The notes: a model not told the origin generated them from the letters alone. A DNA stretch of 64,000 nucleotides from Onchidella celtica (GCA_963931925.1 OZ007572.1:26045534-26109533); one strand, 5' to 3'. Numbered from the stretch's first letter, positions 39,901 through 48,342 are shown. Numbers and translations are program-made.

Positions 39901-42900
39901 GAAGGGCGTTTGGGCTTGGCAGAAAAAGAGTTAAAGGCTTGTGCAAGCTTCATTTTCTGTACAAAGTGCCAGTGTGCCATACTTCAGTGTCACAAAAACT
40001 GGAGATGGGATTTCACTGCTGTTTTCTGTGTTCCTCAGATTGTTCTCGCTGGTGACCCCAAACAGTTGGGTCCTACAATTATGTCCCCCTTTGCCAAAAT
40101 GTATGGTTTGGAGTTGTCATTCCTGGAGCGCCTCATGTTGAGAGAACCATATCAGAGAAATGAAGAGCTCTTTGCAGATGAAGAAGGATTTGATTCACTT
40201 CTGGTACGTATCTTCAAAGAGCAGTTTTATTCTATTCAACTGCTGTAACTTTCAGCATTGGACACGGAGGATGTATACATCTTGTTCATTGACTTGGTGT
40301 GAGTGTTTTGTGAAAGTATTGCCATAAGAATATGGAACAGAACAAATTGTCACAGTTCCCTAAGACTGTAGTAACTCAAAAATACGAAAAATCGATATCT
40401 ATATTATATATATGTATTAAATTACATTCAAGGCGGCATCAAATGATCTTGTTTATAGACTTCTAAGCTGAAAAATAATCAAATAGCAAATTTTCAAAAT
40501 CTCATCAAAAGTAGATTCGTTGTGTTAGAATAAGACATTTTGCTTCTCCTGAAAAGTAGCCAAAACCGATTACTGTAGTTCTAGGGAATGGTGACAAAAT
40601 GCATTCATTCAGTGATTAATAAATCGGATGTACAAGCATTTTCCTGAATTTTCTAGTTACATCACTAAGCGTGATTAAGGATTTTCTTGGGAATACACCA
40701 CCCAAAATAACAGAACTTTATGGGAGAAGGGGATAACAAGGAAGAGAATGTTGACCCAAACAAGAGTTATAGCTCTTCTTTACATGGTATGGAGATCAAG
40801 ACATACCCAGATCAGGAGTCTGGGCATTCTTCAAAGTATGAAAAGTTGACGATTTATGACACCAGTAAGTGGAGACACAGACAGGCATCAGCCCCTTCCT
40901 TTTTCTTTTCTTGACAACCAGTTGCATCTCACTGATAACTTACGTGTTCTTATTGGCTAATGTCACCCTCAGTACAAAGGGAAAGAGGCATATTTAAGTG
41001 TGTTTAGTCAGTTGGGCGGCAGGGCACTGTGGATGCGACTGCAACATTAGGTGTCGCAACTGTATTTTCAATTGCATAATCAAGCAAAAAAAACGTTGAT
41101 CAGAGAGGCATTGTCGCTTAATTTTATGTCGACTTCTTCAGCGTTTTTTTATGAACTGAAAAGGGCTTGGAGATGGGACTGGACAAAAAAATCAACTTAG
41201 ATGAAAATCAAGTTAAGCGACGGCGACTGATACAGAGTTTAGTGTGTTTCCATATTTAATCACTTGAAGTTTGAAAATGAATATGATTCTGCAAATATAA
41301 ATAGAAAGTTTTATTTTCTTTTTCACAGGTGACCATGTTGGTCAACAATTATCGTTCCCACCCTGCTATATTAGAGCTACCGTCTCGCCTGTTCTACTAC
41401 AATCAACTACAACCTTTCGCTGATCCAAGCCTCACTCATACGCTAGTAAAGTGGAACTTGTTGCCAACACCAGATTTTCCTGTAATATTCCACGGAACCA
41501 GGGTATGCTCTTTCAGTCAATTCTGATTTGTTAGATAGTATGAGGAGGTTTTTTGATAAAGGCTATGCTTTTGTCAGTCAGCTATGGTGTATTAGACAAG
41601 CACCTTTACCCCTTGGATCTAAGCGGTATGCTATGAACATAGCACGGGTATCTGTTTGAATAAAAAAAACTACTAAGGTTCAGTGTAATATCAAGGATTA
41701 TCAACCATAATGTGCTATGTCCAGTTTTATTCACTGCTTTCAAAATCCAAGACTCAAGGTGTGTGACATGATTTCCCAATAAAGCTATTCATGTGACCTT
41801 GTTGAAATTATTAAAATTATTTTAATGTTCTTTAAGGTTACACCTGTCAAACTCGTTTTTCTCATTTTGACTATTTTAGACATAAAACATTCTGGTTGCC
41901 AACCGTTGATATTTTCTGCAATGACACTAAAGGATTTGTATTTTTTTTTAAAGGGCTTTATTTTGAGCCGCACAAAGTTCTGTCTTATGTTCCTGACTGA
42001 CATTTACTTCTTGGTAATATCCACATTTCCTCTTTCTTTTTTTCTTTATTTTTGTGTCAACCAGATTGTGTGAGTGGATCTAGTGAAATCAGGCTGAGGG
42101 TGAAATTTTTATATCTCTTTAAAAAATGAGAATAAAATATTTCCAAGATGATTTCAAGCAAAATATGCTAACTGAATGGAGAAAAGTGGCTAATCATCCA
42201 TACATGTATAATAAACAAATCTCAGTCTCCATAGAAAATTTTTGCCCCTTTCGAGGTTTTCTCAGGAATTTGGTCTTTTGCCTGAAGCCTGATTTTGCCA
42301 GATCCTCTCACAAATGCTCAGATACTTAGCTCTGGCTCTGACTGAGGGAGCATCCTATAATTTGTTCCCACCTTGGCAAACCAGAAATATGTGAGTTTCT
42401 CTTTGACTTTACCAGGGTGAGGATATTCGAGAAATGAACAGCCCTTCTTGGTTTAACCCTAACGAGACAGTTGAAGTGGTGAGATATCTGCAAGGTGTCC
42501 TGAAGGAAGGCGTCCAACCAGATGACATTGGCATCATTACGCCGTACAGGAAACAGGTATGGATACTATTTGGTATGTAACCTCTGCAGTGCACTTTGAT
42601 GCTAAGGATAGTTGTACCAACCAAACCTGGTCACAAGTTAATACATGTAGACAGGAGTATTGGAGGATACATAAAAGATGTAGAAGTGGAGTGTATATAG
42701 GCTACATCGTTTTTGAAGAATGACATGGTTCTAACTCCCTTCCATCTACTTTTGAGAAATTGTTGATTGAAGTTTCCAATGCTCAAAGCTTTTGATGGTA
42801 CTACTTTTTTTTCTTTTTCATAACACTTACAAATTACACACCGAATCCACTCAATACTTTGACATGCAATGGAGAAGGCCTGCAGGACTGGTGTGTGGTG

Positions 42901-45063
42901 TGTAACTCAGTTCAGACAAAAAGTGAAGATAGAACATTGTCATTCTTCGGGGATGATATAATATATTTAAAATGAGGACATTTGAATATATTTATTCAAA
43001 TTATTGTGTAGAGGTGCTGGTCAAATTTAGCGACTATTGCTAGTGGTATTGAAACAATTTGGGGGAAGAAAAGCAAGATGAACCTCTAGCAGACATTAAA
43101 TATGAAGTTTAGAACAATACATCTATTTTTTTTTATCATTTCTATGAGTGAATGAGAGAAAGTTTATGAATAAATCATGTTTATAAATAAGGAATAGAGT
43201 TGGGTTTTTTTATTTGGTTTTTTCTTTTAAGGTGGAGAAGATTCGTTTAATGATGGATCGTTTGAGAATGCCGGATGTCAAGGTCGGATCAGTGGAGGAG
43301 TTTCAGGGTCAGGAACGACAGGTCATCATTATCTCAACTGTAAGTCACAAATCTGCATTTAAATGTTTTAAGATGATAACAACATTATTATATTTGTGCC
43401 ATTGCTCAAAATGAATTGGAATTAGTGTTCTTTAAATTGATTCACTCCATGATCCAATCCTTATGCCACTGAGCGATTCATAAGGAAAAGGCTTGATAGC
43501 AGAATAACACAATTGACTTTAATTTGTCATGATTTCTGTGTATCATAATTGTTCATGTAGCCTTACTGTAATATTAGGATCACCAACCTCTAGAGCAAGC
43601 ATTGTAAAGACTGTGGTCTTCTTGAGATAACTGAATGGAAGAGTCATTGAAAGATGTCTTCCCACAGAGGACTGTTTTGAAAAGTCTATACAAATGGTTA
43701 AGTTTAGGGAAATGGCCTAAAACCATCATCATTTGCCATCAAAATCTATCCAAATACAGACTTGTTAACCTTTTCATATCACCCTGCACCTGTCGGGCGC
43801 AGGCTGTTTTGCAATCCATTGATACATCGATTGCCCCCAAGGTGCGGCCACTCACATGCCCATTCGCGGCACCACAGACCATCTGGTATAACATGCGGTT
43901 TCATAGCACATACTGTTTTTGATTGTTTTGTTTTTGTAAACCTACAATTGATATTATTCTTCTCTGAATTAGCTCTCCAACGAAACCAAATATACTCTAG
44001 CCTTATCAGAAGATTTTATATGCATTTTCGAAACACCTCAAAATAGTGCGGACACAGGTAGTAGCCACTTTAAAGAAGGAATGTAGAGTGGGAATACAAG
44101 AGCTGTGATCCCCGCCATGTGAAAATGTTAAGCAGACCTTTTGTTGGCCAAATTTGATGCATTTTGATTCAGATGCTGGAGAGAGATTACTCTGAAACAA
44201 TGCAAGGCCTTTACATCTTTCACTAAAGTTTAATAAATGCAGGCAACAAATATACCTCATAAACATTTCTATCTCTAGTTATATCAAGTTCCTCATTTCC
44301 TTGGTTATTGTCTGAATATCCCACACTATCCATCACTGTTTTGTTGTGTTGTTTTTTTTTTGTCTTCCTAGGTGCGTTCCAATGAGAAACTTGTGGGATT
44401 TGACATCCGTCACACTCTAGGATTTCTCAGTAATCCAAAAAGATTCAATGTCGCCATCACAAGAGCAGAAGCCTTGCTAATTATTATAGGAAATCCTTAT
44501 GTCCTAGGACAGGTAAATGAGCATTTTTCAACTATTTTTAATTTAATATGGTTAAACAGCCACAATTTCAAATACATTTTGGTATCTTAAAAATTACTAA
44601 TATTATGAATTTACCAGAACTGACTTACTTTCAGATATTCAGTAAAATGCCAAAATGTGACATAAATTTTATGGAATGATATAATATCAATGATTTTTGT
44701 TTTCATGCAGGGACCTTGTTGCACAGTGGACAATTTTTTAAATGAAATCAATGAATAGAGATGCTTTTAACTGAATATGAATACTAAAAATTACAGAAGA
44801 GTAGTCCACAGTATATCTGTTGCATTGAAAAATAAAAATAAACAATTTATTCCATCATTCTTTAAAATCATTCAGTGTCAAAATTTGGAGAGATATCTCT
44901 GAATGTTGTCTTTTTTTTTGTTTGTTTGTAGGATCCAAACTGGCTCACATTGATTCAGTATGTTGCTGACAGAGGAGGTTACACTGGTTGTGATCTGCCA
45001 GACTTCTCAGCTTATGAAAGTGAACCAATTAATCCCAATGGTCAAGAGATTTGTGAAGCATGA
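16018..45063 (+). CDS. MOV10L1: MOV10L1-like RNA helicase (21 coding exons)
   Basis: An SF1 5'-to-3' RNA helicase of the MOV10/Armitage/SDE3 family. Known MOV10L1 proteins act in germ-cell cytoplasm with PIWI proteins to process piRNA precursors and silence transposons. Twenty-one exons join in phase to about 1,042 residues; human MOV10L1 is about 1,211. The N-terminus [18 protein letters not shown] resembles vertebrate MOV10L1, as do three cold-shock-like repeats, which separates it from MOV10. Helicase motifs in order: GPPGTGKT (about 617-624), [15 protein letters not shown] (733-737), [36 protein letters not shown]. The stop is TGA at 45061-45063. An AG at 15994-15995 implies a non-coding upstream exon. 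Introns carry many transposons, mostly antisense. Motif II has Cys where vertebrates have Ala. The block between repeat 3 and exon 6 is shorter than in vertebrates. Confidence 0.93.
17369..17864 (-). mobile_element. 5'-truncated LINE, 3' end only
   Basis: Minus-strand frames read [19 protein letters not shown], then [14 protein letters not shown], and after a frameshift the C2H2-like finger [20 protein letters not shown], the usual C-terminus of several LINE clades. The 3' end finishes in a GGCATCG-type sequence and a short TAC/TAT tail. Flanks are a 13-bp direct repeat with one mismatch, CAGTGGG(C/T)ATATA (17356-17368 and 17865-17877). It lies in MOV10L1 intron 2, antisense to the gene. Confidence 0.75.
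19399..25284 (+). CDS. MOV10L1: MOV10L1 exons 5-10: linker and pre-helicase region
   Basis: Exons 19399-19470, 19885-20002, 20271-20369, 21931-22077, 22691-22782 and 25223-25284 join in phase. Landmarks are [58 protein letters not shown]. These match the conserved stretch leading to the first RecA domain in MOV10L1, including the [10 protein letters not shown] motif. Exon 6 uses the AG at 19883-19884, because the next AG (19890-19891) breaks the frame. The exon 9 acceptor is provided by a duplicated repeat (22471-22692). The intron before exon 10 contains a 1.8 kb antisense LINE. Confidence 0.82.
20485..20880. repeat. Dispersed-repeat copy split by an inserted segment
   Basis: 20485-20600 contains AGTTGTGTTCACTGCTCAGC and belongs to the same family as 26062-26200 and the interiors of the TIR elements at 53.9 and 62.8 kb. 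It is interrupted by 20601-20836. About 30 bp around CCAAACTTTGAGTTTAGTT occurs on both sides of the insert (about 20567-20597 and 20838-20869), like a long target duplication. Confidence 0.55.
20601..20836. repeat. Segment duplicated in introns 7 and 8, copy 1
   Basis: GATCTGTAGAGATAGTCATT through to AAACCCATTAGAT. It matches 22471-22692 with scattered differences and a longer T run. Similarity stops just after ATTAGAT. Confidence 0.85.
22471..22692. repeat. Segment duplicated in introns 7 and 8, copy 2, ending at exon 9 acceptor
   Basis: Second copy of the 20601-20836 segment. It includes the T-rich tract and AAACCCATTAG that form the 3' splice site of MOV10L1 exon 9 (coding starts at 22691). 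The match between copies ends within two bases of the exon boundary. Confidence 0.85.
23403..25182 (-). mobile_element. 5'-truncated LINE with 12-bp target duplication
   Basis: Flanked by the perfect 12-bp direct repeat ACCGGTGCTTAT (23391-23402 and 25183-25194). The 3' end is compact: the stop is followed by about 20 bp and an ATGATGATGATGATA tail. The 5' end is truncated just before the reverse transcriptase domain. It lies antisense in the MOV10L1 intron between exons 9 and 10. A perfect target duplication and one long open frame point to a fairly young insertion. Confidence 0.9.
23423..25182 (-). CDS. LINE reverse transcriptase fragment (no endonuclease)
   Basis: One open frame of about 586 codons without a stop, starting at the truncation point rather than at a true initiator. 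It encodes [19 protein letters not shown] (early RT motif), [17 protein letters not shown] (motif A), [20 protein letters not shown] (motif B), [11 protein letters not shown] (motif C; FADD in place of the commoner YADD) and a C-terminal region with [14 protein letters not shown] and [14 protein letters not shown]. The apurinic endonuclease domain is absent. The clade is not settled from sequence alone; RTE-like or I-group are both possible. It would not be independently mobile. Confidence 0.88.
26062..26200. repeat. Copy of the GTTCACTGC dispersed-repeat family
   Basis: The segment from GGGGACTGTAGCCTAATTCT through GAGTTGTGTTCACTGCTTAA to CTGAAACAACAGCCC matches the interior of the TIR elements at 53867-54270 and 62813-63347. 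No terminal repeats were found, so it is a fragment. Confidence 0.6.
26280..26662 (-). repeat. Probable tRNA-derived SINE with G and C tracts
   Basis: On the minus strand the right end starts GGGACAAGGTGGTCTAGAGG (A-box-like) and continues to GGATTCAAAACCC (B-box-like), as in tRNA-derived SINE heads. The body contains an 18-bp G run (26345-26362) and a 19-bp C run (26526-26544), the latter flanked by the inverted pair CGATCCTA/TAGGATC. The limit at the lower coordinate is uncertain. It lies in the MOV10L1 intron before exon 11. Confidence 0.45.
26745..40203 (+). CDS. MOV10L1: MOV10L1 exons 11-16: first RecA-like helicase domain
   Basis: Exons 26745-27164, 27736-27845, 28183-28260, 36468-36623, 39371-39436 and 40039-40203. 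Exon 11 encodes a Ser/His/Gln-rich linker (about residues 515-585), then [16 protein letters not shown] (Q-motif region) and the start of the P-loop; GPPG is split over the exon 11/12 junction. Exon 12 holds TGKT and the Ia motif. Exon 14 ends in FIDE and exon 15 begins CGQATEPE, forming motif II. Exon 16 carries motif III ([10 protein letters not shown]). The intron between exons 13 and 14 is about 8.2 kb because of the LTR element; the next one (about 2.7 kb) holds a pogo-like element. Confidence 0.9.
28642..30024 (-). repeat. Downstream (3') LTR of the Gmr1-like element
   Basis: 1,383 bp, the partner of 34799-36181. It directly follows the end of the gag-pol frame and a short purine-rich tract on the minus strand. 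Confidence 0.95.
30076..34542 (-). CDS. Gag-Pol polyprotein of the Gmr1-like element
   Basis: A single frame of 1,488 codons. Residues 40-75 are a charged coiled-coil-like stretch, followed by a retrotransposon Gag region to about 285. Two CCHC zinc knuckles follow at 290-303 and about 331-344, then an aspartic protease signature DTG at about 437. The integrase has an HHCC region (about 640-690), a DDE core with AIDLVGPLP and DRGSQFTG, and a C-terminal region with GPYKVEE. Next come reverse transcriptase ([26 protein letters not shown]) and RNase H ([15 protein letters not shown]), ending in [10 protein letters not shown]. Integrase clearly precedes reverse transcriptase. Gag and Pol share one frame with no visible frameshift junction. 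Treated as a recent viral-type fossil. Confidence 0.93.
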   Translation of the reverse strand: MLALFTGQLLMDYLGALKLARQEGISDEEFKIRWDEEKAQNREQRAIEREEKEREREEKEKERQFERERMECERELAKNGCHNGKGNGKSAAPKVPKIAIFDDSREDLDSYLKRFERLAQANDWEEDTWADMLGALLTGRALDVYSGLSDEDSRDYEKVKKVLFKKYHLTAEGYRRKFRESRLDKDETYTQLSVRLQRYFERWVDLSEAERTMEGITDLLVREQMLKIVDCNLSIYLKERDPKSVHELVEMADLYSEAHQSKRGLEQQQKSGKRVEESRSKGLGVSKPVCFNCGSPNHLSRQCDQGRTKKGAAATVEDNRGKSQRESGRGCFVCGSLLHIARFCRKRQKETTAVVLTSDEEADDSQWESSGRANTQPGAEQSVGPQTFISWETEGKSIELEGSTEHEPEDDVPENDLSAPFLEKGRIGDKEITILRDTGCTCAIIKRDKLPPNSLTGKNRSYVLMDGTRRSAPVAEMWVETPFYTGLLKALVVEDPVADLIIGNIKGASLEKISVVLTRSRKVEIDKEEHECENASAKVSQTTDNEEAKGNSTEEVRVGAKIGELTPGEIARAQREDETLRVLRERATLEQSAEVGTHIKESKGIYYRVKKAGAGRADVEQLLVPKQYRSELMKIAHEGVFGGHLGISRTQDRIMQSFFWPGIGADVGRFCRSCDACQRTSNKGRVTKVPLVPTPLIDTPFSRVAIDLVGPLPRTEYGRSRYILTLVDYATRFPDAVALRGISAEQVSEALMEIFSRLGIPKEIVSDRGSQFTGELMREVSALLKTKQIFCSPYHAMANGLCERFNGVLKNMLRRVAHDRPKDWDRMLCPLLFAYRETPQASTGFSPFELVFGHPVRGPLAILKNLWTGEAESETRSSYEYVVDMRERLEDAMKVVAENSSVEKHRQKKYYDRGAKQRKFQVGDSVLILLPSDGSKLQMTWKGPYKVEEQRGSVNYMVNVKGKRRLYHANMLKKYIEREDEQENTEAIAAAIIDETDEGGEATSMPLETVMPKLEQTETYRDVQLGDTLDQDQREQMQELMEEYKDIFTDVPGLTDLIKHKIPLLDQKPVKVRPYQLPYSTREAVNAEVGKMLAARIIEPSESPYNSPIVLVKKPDGQHRFCNDYRRLNVVTADDAEPMPEVEAIISNLAEAKYFTKLDLTKGFYQVPMAEEDKHLTAFATPFGLYQYRVMPFGLKGSPATFNRLMRKVLKDAGEGVDAFVDDCLIHSANWPDHLERCRNVFERLRRANLKARPTKTLIGMTEVEYLGHKLGQGTVRPQESKVRAIVDCDRPTTKTQVRSFLGLTGYYRKFVPNYSAISAPLSDLTKKSQGTKFAWGHAQENAFNALKICLSSEPILRMPDWNKELILQTDASNLGVSGCLLQEDEGTKYPVVYVSRKLKPAEKNYSTIEKECLAIVFAVSKLQAYLYGRNFVLETDHRPLTWMRTKDQKNARVTRWNLALQPYNFRVSNIRGRDALWADTLSRLPVD
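34781..34797 (-). other. Primer-binding site, tRNA-Leu type
   Basis: One base inside the upstream LTR, the minus strand reads TGGTGTCAGAAGTGGGA. This is complementary to the 3' end of a leucine tRNA including CCA (tRNA-Leu ends CCCACTTCTGACA). Leu-primed Ty3/gypsy elements are known. The identification of the tRNA is from memory. Confidence 0.7.
34799..36181 (-). repeat. Upstream (5') LTR of the Gmr1-like element
   Basis: 1,383 bp, nearly identical to 28642-30024. It lies upstream in the sense of the minus-strand coding frame. Short open frames inside it occur identically in both LTRs and have no recognised product. Confidence 0.95.
36956..38702. mobile_element. Pogo/Tigger-like non-autonomous TIR element
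   Basis: Ends begin CAGTCGACTCCACTTAAAAT and, on the other strand, CAGTGGACATTGCTTAAGAT, agreeing at most positions over about 25 bp. TA dinucleotides flank both ends (36954-36955 and 38703-38704), the target of Tc1/mariner-pogo elements. No transposase frame was recognised in its 1.75 kb; other repeats may be nested inside. It lies in the MOV10L1 intron between exons 14 and 15. Confidence 0.65.
39710..39930. mobile_element. TTAA-flanked MITE, 221 bp
   Basis: TTAA flanks both sides (39706-39709 and 39931-39934). Ends read CCCTCTTGCTGCC and, inverted, CTCTTTTTCTGCC. A piggyBac-like target. It lies in the MOV10L1 intron before exon 16. Confidence 0.55.
41029..41232. repeat. Possible degraded pogo-like relic
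   Basis: GTCGCTTAATTTTATGTCGA and GTTAAGCGACGGCGACTGAT resemble the terminal region of the element at 36956-38702. No clean ends or target duplication were found. Confidence 0.25.
41329..45063 (+). CDS. MOV10L1: MOV10L1 exons 17-21: second RecA-like helicase domain
   Basis: Exons 41329-41502, 42416-42556, 43232-43339, 44372-44512 and 44932-45063, all phase 0. Exon 17 gives [20 protein letters not shown] (motif IV), exon 18 [11 protein letters not shown], exon 19 [10 protein letters not shown] (motif V), exon 20 [19 protein letters not shown] (motif VI), and exon 21 the tail YTGCDLPDF ending QEICEA and TGA. The C-terminal tail after CDLP is shorter than in mammals. Exon 16 joins exon 17 directly as in vertebrates, so the open cassette at 40714-40864 is not needed. 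Confidence 0.92.
43769..44127. mobile_element. TTAA-flanked MITE family, copy A
   Basis: TTAA lies on both sides (43765-43768 and 44128-44131). Ends are CCTTTTCATATCACC and, inverted, CATTTTCACATGGCG. The whole length matches 46031-46374, including GGTGCGGCCAC and CCTTATCAGAAG. It sits in the MOV10L1 intron between exons 19 and 20. Confidence 0.75.
44711..44758 (+). CDS. Candidate alternative terminal exon of MOV10L1
   Basis: After a TTTTCATGCAG acceptor the sequence is in phase with exon 20 and reads [15 protein letters not shown] then TAG. It would replace the C-terminal tail of exon 21. An AATAAA lies about 70 bp downstream. Nothing but splice phase supports it. Confidence 0.2.
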   Translation, partial: GPCCTVDNFLNEINE

Positions 45064-45940
45064 GCAGTTATAATAAATTTCTGCTCAGGAACTCATTTTA
45101 CCATCTGCCCGATTACTTAAATGGACTATCAGTAAAGGCTACTGAGCTCTGGACTTTTAGCAATAATTCACTGGCAATTGATTTTATCGTGTAATTTCTA
45201 ATTAAAGTAAGTTGTCTAACTTTGTATTTTTTAAGTCTTGAAGAAGTTGTGTTCTGAATCAAGTGTGATATTTCAGAAAGGCAGAAATGTTAATGATGTA
45301 GATTGACATAAAACAGAGTGAGAAGAAAAAGATTTAGTTTTTCTTTCATTTATTGTAAAAAATAACTAAGTGAAAAAGGGTTCACTCCAGTTCATTTCCT
45401 GCAAGCAGGTGGCATTGGATTTTTAATGTGATGTTGTTATGTCTTTCACAAATTATTCCACTGAAAGTAAAGTCACTTTCTTGGATAACGAGAAATTGTT
45501 CCATTTATTCTATGGCAGGAGTTGCAACACTATTTTCATAACAAGTTGAGGTTGTGTTGTATATTTTTGTATATGCTTGGATTCTCTTTTTCACTCACTG
45601 AGTAACTGATGCAGTCTAGTTTTACTGTGTGAAAATCTATTTGCTGTTAGTTTTTGTTGATGTCTCCAATTTCTGAATGTTTTGTTGTTCAACGTCATGT
45701 TTGTGAGATGGTTGTTAATATTAATTTAACCATGCATTCATACCCACGGGTATTTTAACATCTGAGTTGTTTAAAACCATTTGTTTATCATCAAAACTTC
45801 ATTTCTGTGGAATAAATGTTTGACAATTGGAAGAAAAAAAATTACTCGTCAGTGGTGTTTGGCAGTGGTTGTTTGCAATGTACAGTCTGTGTCAATTTGA
45901 GCATTTACTGTAATAAAACTTAAGATACATTTTTGCCTGT
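45064..45940 (+). other. MOV10L1 3' untranslated region
   Basis: AT-rich non-coding DNA after the stop. AATAAA polyadenylation signals occur at 45072-45077 (very close to the stop), 45811-45816 and 45912-45917; one of the last two is the more likely end. The region stops just before the TTAA MITE at 46031. Confidence 0.6.
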
Positions 45941-46030
45941 GGAATGAGACTCTTGGTGTATCTAGCACTCATGTTCTCCTGAAAGTGACCGGTCTGCATC
46001 AACACAAGAAAATTCAATGTCACATTTTAA

Positions 46031-46374
46031 CTTTTCATATCACCCCGCACCACTGTTTTACAACTGATTGATATACCGTTCACCCACAAGGTGCGGCCAC
46101 ATGCACACCCATGCACAGCACCCACCACCGTCTGGGATAATACGTAGCACATACTGTTTTTGTTTCTTGGTGTTTGTAAACATACAATTGTCAATATTCT
46201 TCTCTGAATAAGCTTCTCGATGATACCGAATATCATACTTTAGCCTTATCAGAAGGTTTTATATGAAAAAAACAAAAAAAATGCCCCAAAGTAGTGCGTA
46301 CATAGGTACTGGTCGCAATAAAGAAGGATTGGACAGCAGGCATGCGAGAGCCGTGATCCCCACAGTGTGAAAAG
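46031..46374. mobile_element. TTAA-flanked MITE family, copy B
   Basis: Second copy of the 43769-44127 element in the same orientation. The left flank is TTAA (46027-46030); the right flank has decayed to CTAA. It has about 345 bp, with a poly-A expansion inside, and no coding capacity. Confidence 0.75.
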
Positions 46375-47540
46375 ACTAATTTGAACATCTTGTCTCAAAT
46401 TCACAAAAACAGTTCTCTGAACCACCAAATGCACTTTATCCACACAAACAAGGAAAAGGCTCTATCGCATATCAACCAATCTAATTTTATTTTAATTTCA
46501 AACTCGTATAACAAAACCATTTGTAAAGAGGAAAAAAACAGGTCATGTTACACAGCAATTAAGCTGCAATCTTTTCACTATGGAATGCACCACTGACTAG
46601 CTGATAGCATGCAAAAAAAAGGGATTGATGCCCCTTTCAATCATATTAATCAGTGATAGAAAAACAGTACATGTATCTTCCCGGCATTTACCACACACAT
46701 GCAGAGCCATCCATATATGCCATCAAGGTTAAAACTATTATAAAGTTCCAAAGCATTAAAGGTAATTAGCACTGAAATTACCTGTACTTCCATGAGGTGT
46801 TCACTATTCAGATCTTGACCAAATCCAGGATGTTCTGATTTTCCATCAGCTGTTCCATTCACAAAGTCTTTGTGCTTGTACGAAGCCACTATGTAGATTT
46901 AGTGTGTGTGTGCCTGCATTTGATGTGAGCGTTTGATATGTGTAGACAAATGTTTATCTCGATGAGTGTCTGTTCCTGTGTCAAAATGTGAGAAACGAAA
47001 AGGTTGTGTGTACCAAAGCCTCACGTAAGAAATAATACAAAAACGATATAATCAAATTATTATTTGTTACGTAAGACTTAGCTACTCAGAAATTTTTCTT
47101 TCTGCCACACTTTGACTTCACTTCCAGCCTTGCTGTGACCCAACAGATTTTCTGTGGTTTTATATAATATATGTGCCTGTGTGCATGTTACTTATAATAT
47201 GTGAAGTTATGATAAAACTGTGCAATCAAATTTCCAGTTTCTGGGTAAAAAGACTTTTATCTTATCATATCTTAACAGCAATTTCACATACCATTAAAAA
47301 TCGTACACTGTATATGTATTTTAGAATAACAGGTTTTCATTTTTCACCAATTTCCATGTCCCAATAGGACAAGCTGCAGAAAGGCAAAACACTGAATTTT
47401 AAGACCAGCATGTGCTTGGATGAAGTTTTGTCTCACTTTTTCAGCACCACAAACCTACATCATCAGATACAGCCTTGGCTTTGAGCTTCCAGTAGTGCTT
47501 GGACAAAGGAATTTCTTAAAACAGAGGGGAAAAAAAAAAT
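46375..47540. other. Gene-free stretch
   Basis: AT-rich intergenic DNA downstream of MOV10L1. No exon or transposon end was recognised. Confidence 0.35.
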
Positions 47541-47544
47541 TAGC

Positions 47545-47632
47545 TTGGATGTGCCCTAAATGGGATTTGAACCTGGATCTCACTGGGACTCTAAACCCTG
47601 GACCACTGGGATCACAGCAAAAGAACGCAACC
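47545..47632 (-). repeat. tRNA-related SINE head or tRNA pseudogene
   Basis: The minus strand reads CAGTGGTCCAGGGTTTAGAG (A-box-like) and then CAGGTTCAAATCCCATTTAG (B-box-like). The acceptor stem does not pair, so it is not a working tRNA gene. Confidence 0.45.
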
Positions 47633-47639
47633 ATGAAGT

Positions 47640-48340
47640 AGAATGAACAGAAAGGTCAATGGTTTTTCACTGCAGTCTGGTCCTCAGCATTCTAGAGGTA
47701 TCGAACAAGAGAATCAGTGCAAAACATCCCTCTCTAAAAAAAACTAAACAAAAAAAAACAAACCTTTTACACATCTTTTTTAAATCAAAAGGAAATATGC
47801 TGCATTTTTTAACCGACTTAGATGTGATTGGTTCTTGTCATGTGTGACTATGAAAGGAAGCAGGAGATTCCACAGAATATTTCATCCCCTTAGGATAACA
47901 AGGTTGTATCTCCACATTTTGGCTGAACTGAGTTACACATGACAAATTACTTCTATATGCCTTCTCTATTGCATGTCAAAGTATCAGATGGATTTGGTGT
48001 GTACTTTGTGAAAGAAAAAAAGTGGTATCATCAGAAGCCTTGAGCTCATAAAACTTTAATCATCAATTTGTAAAGAGTTGATGGAAGTGAGTTAGGACCT
48101 TGTCATTCTAAGGAGTCAATTTGGCACAAGGCCTGATAGAATTCCCCAATAACAACAAACTTCAACAAATTTATGTACAGGTGTCAATCAGCTTCAGAGT
48201 TTTCTGTTTGATGGTATGCTCACAGAATCACAAGATGTGTAACTTTCAACATGTCAGTGCCATGCAAAGATAAAAACCTGACTGTATTCAGACAACTCAG
48301 TTTCATTCTGTAATAAAACACAAACCTGAGAGAATTGTGA
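47640..48340. other. Gene-free stretch
   Basis: AT-rich intergenic DNA; no recognised feature. Confidence 0.35.
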
Positions 48341-48342
48341 TA

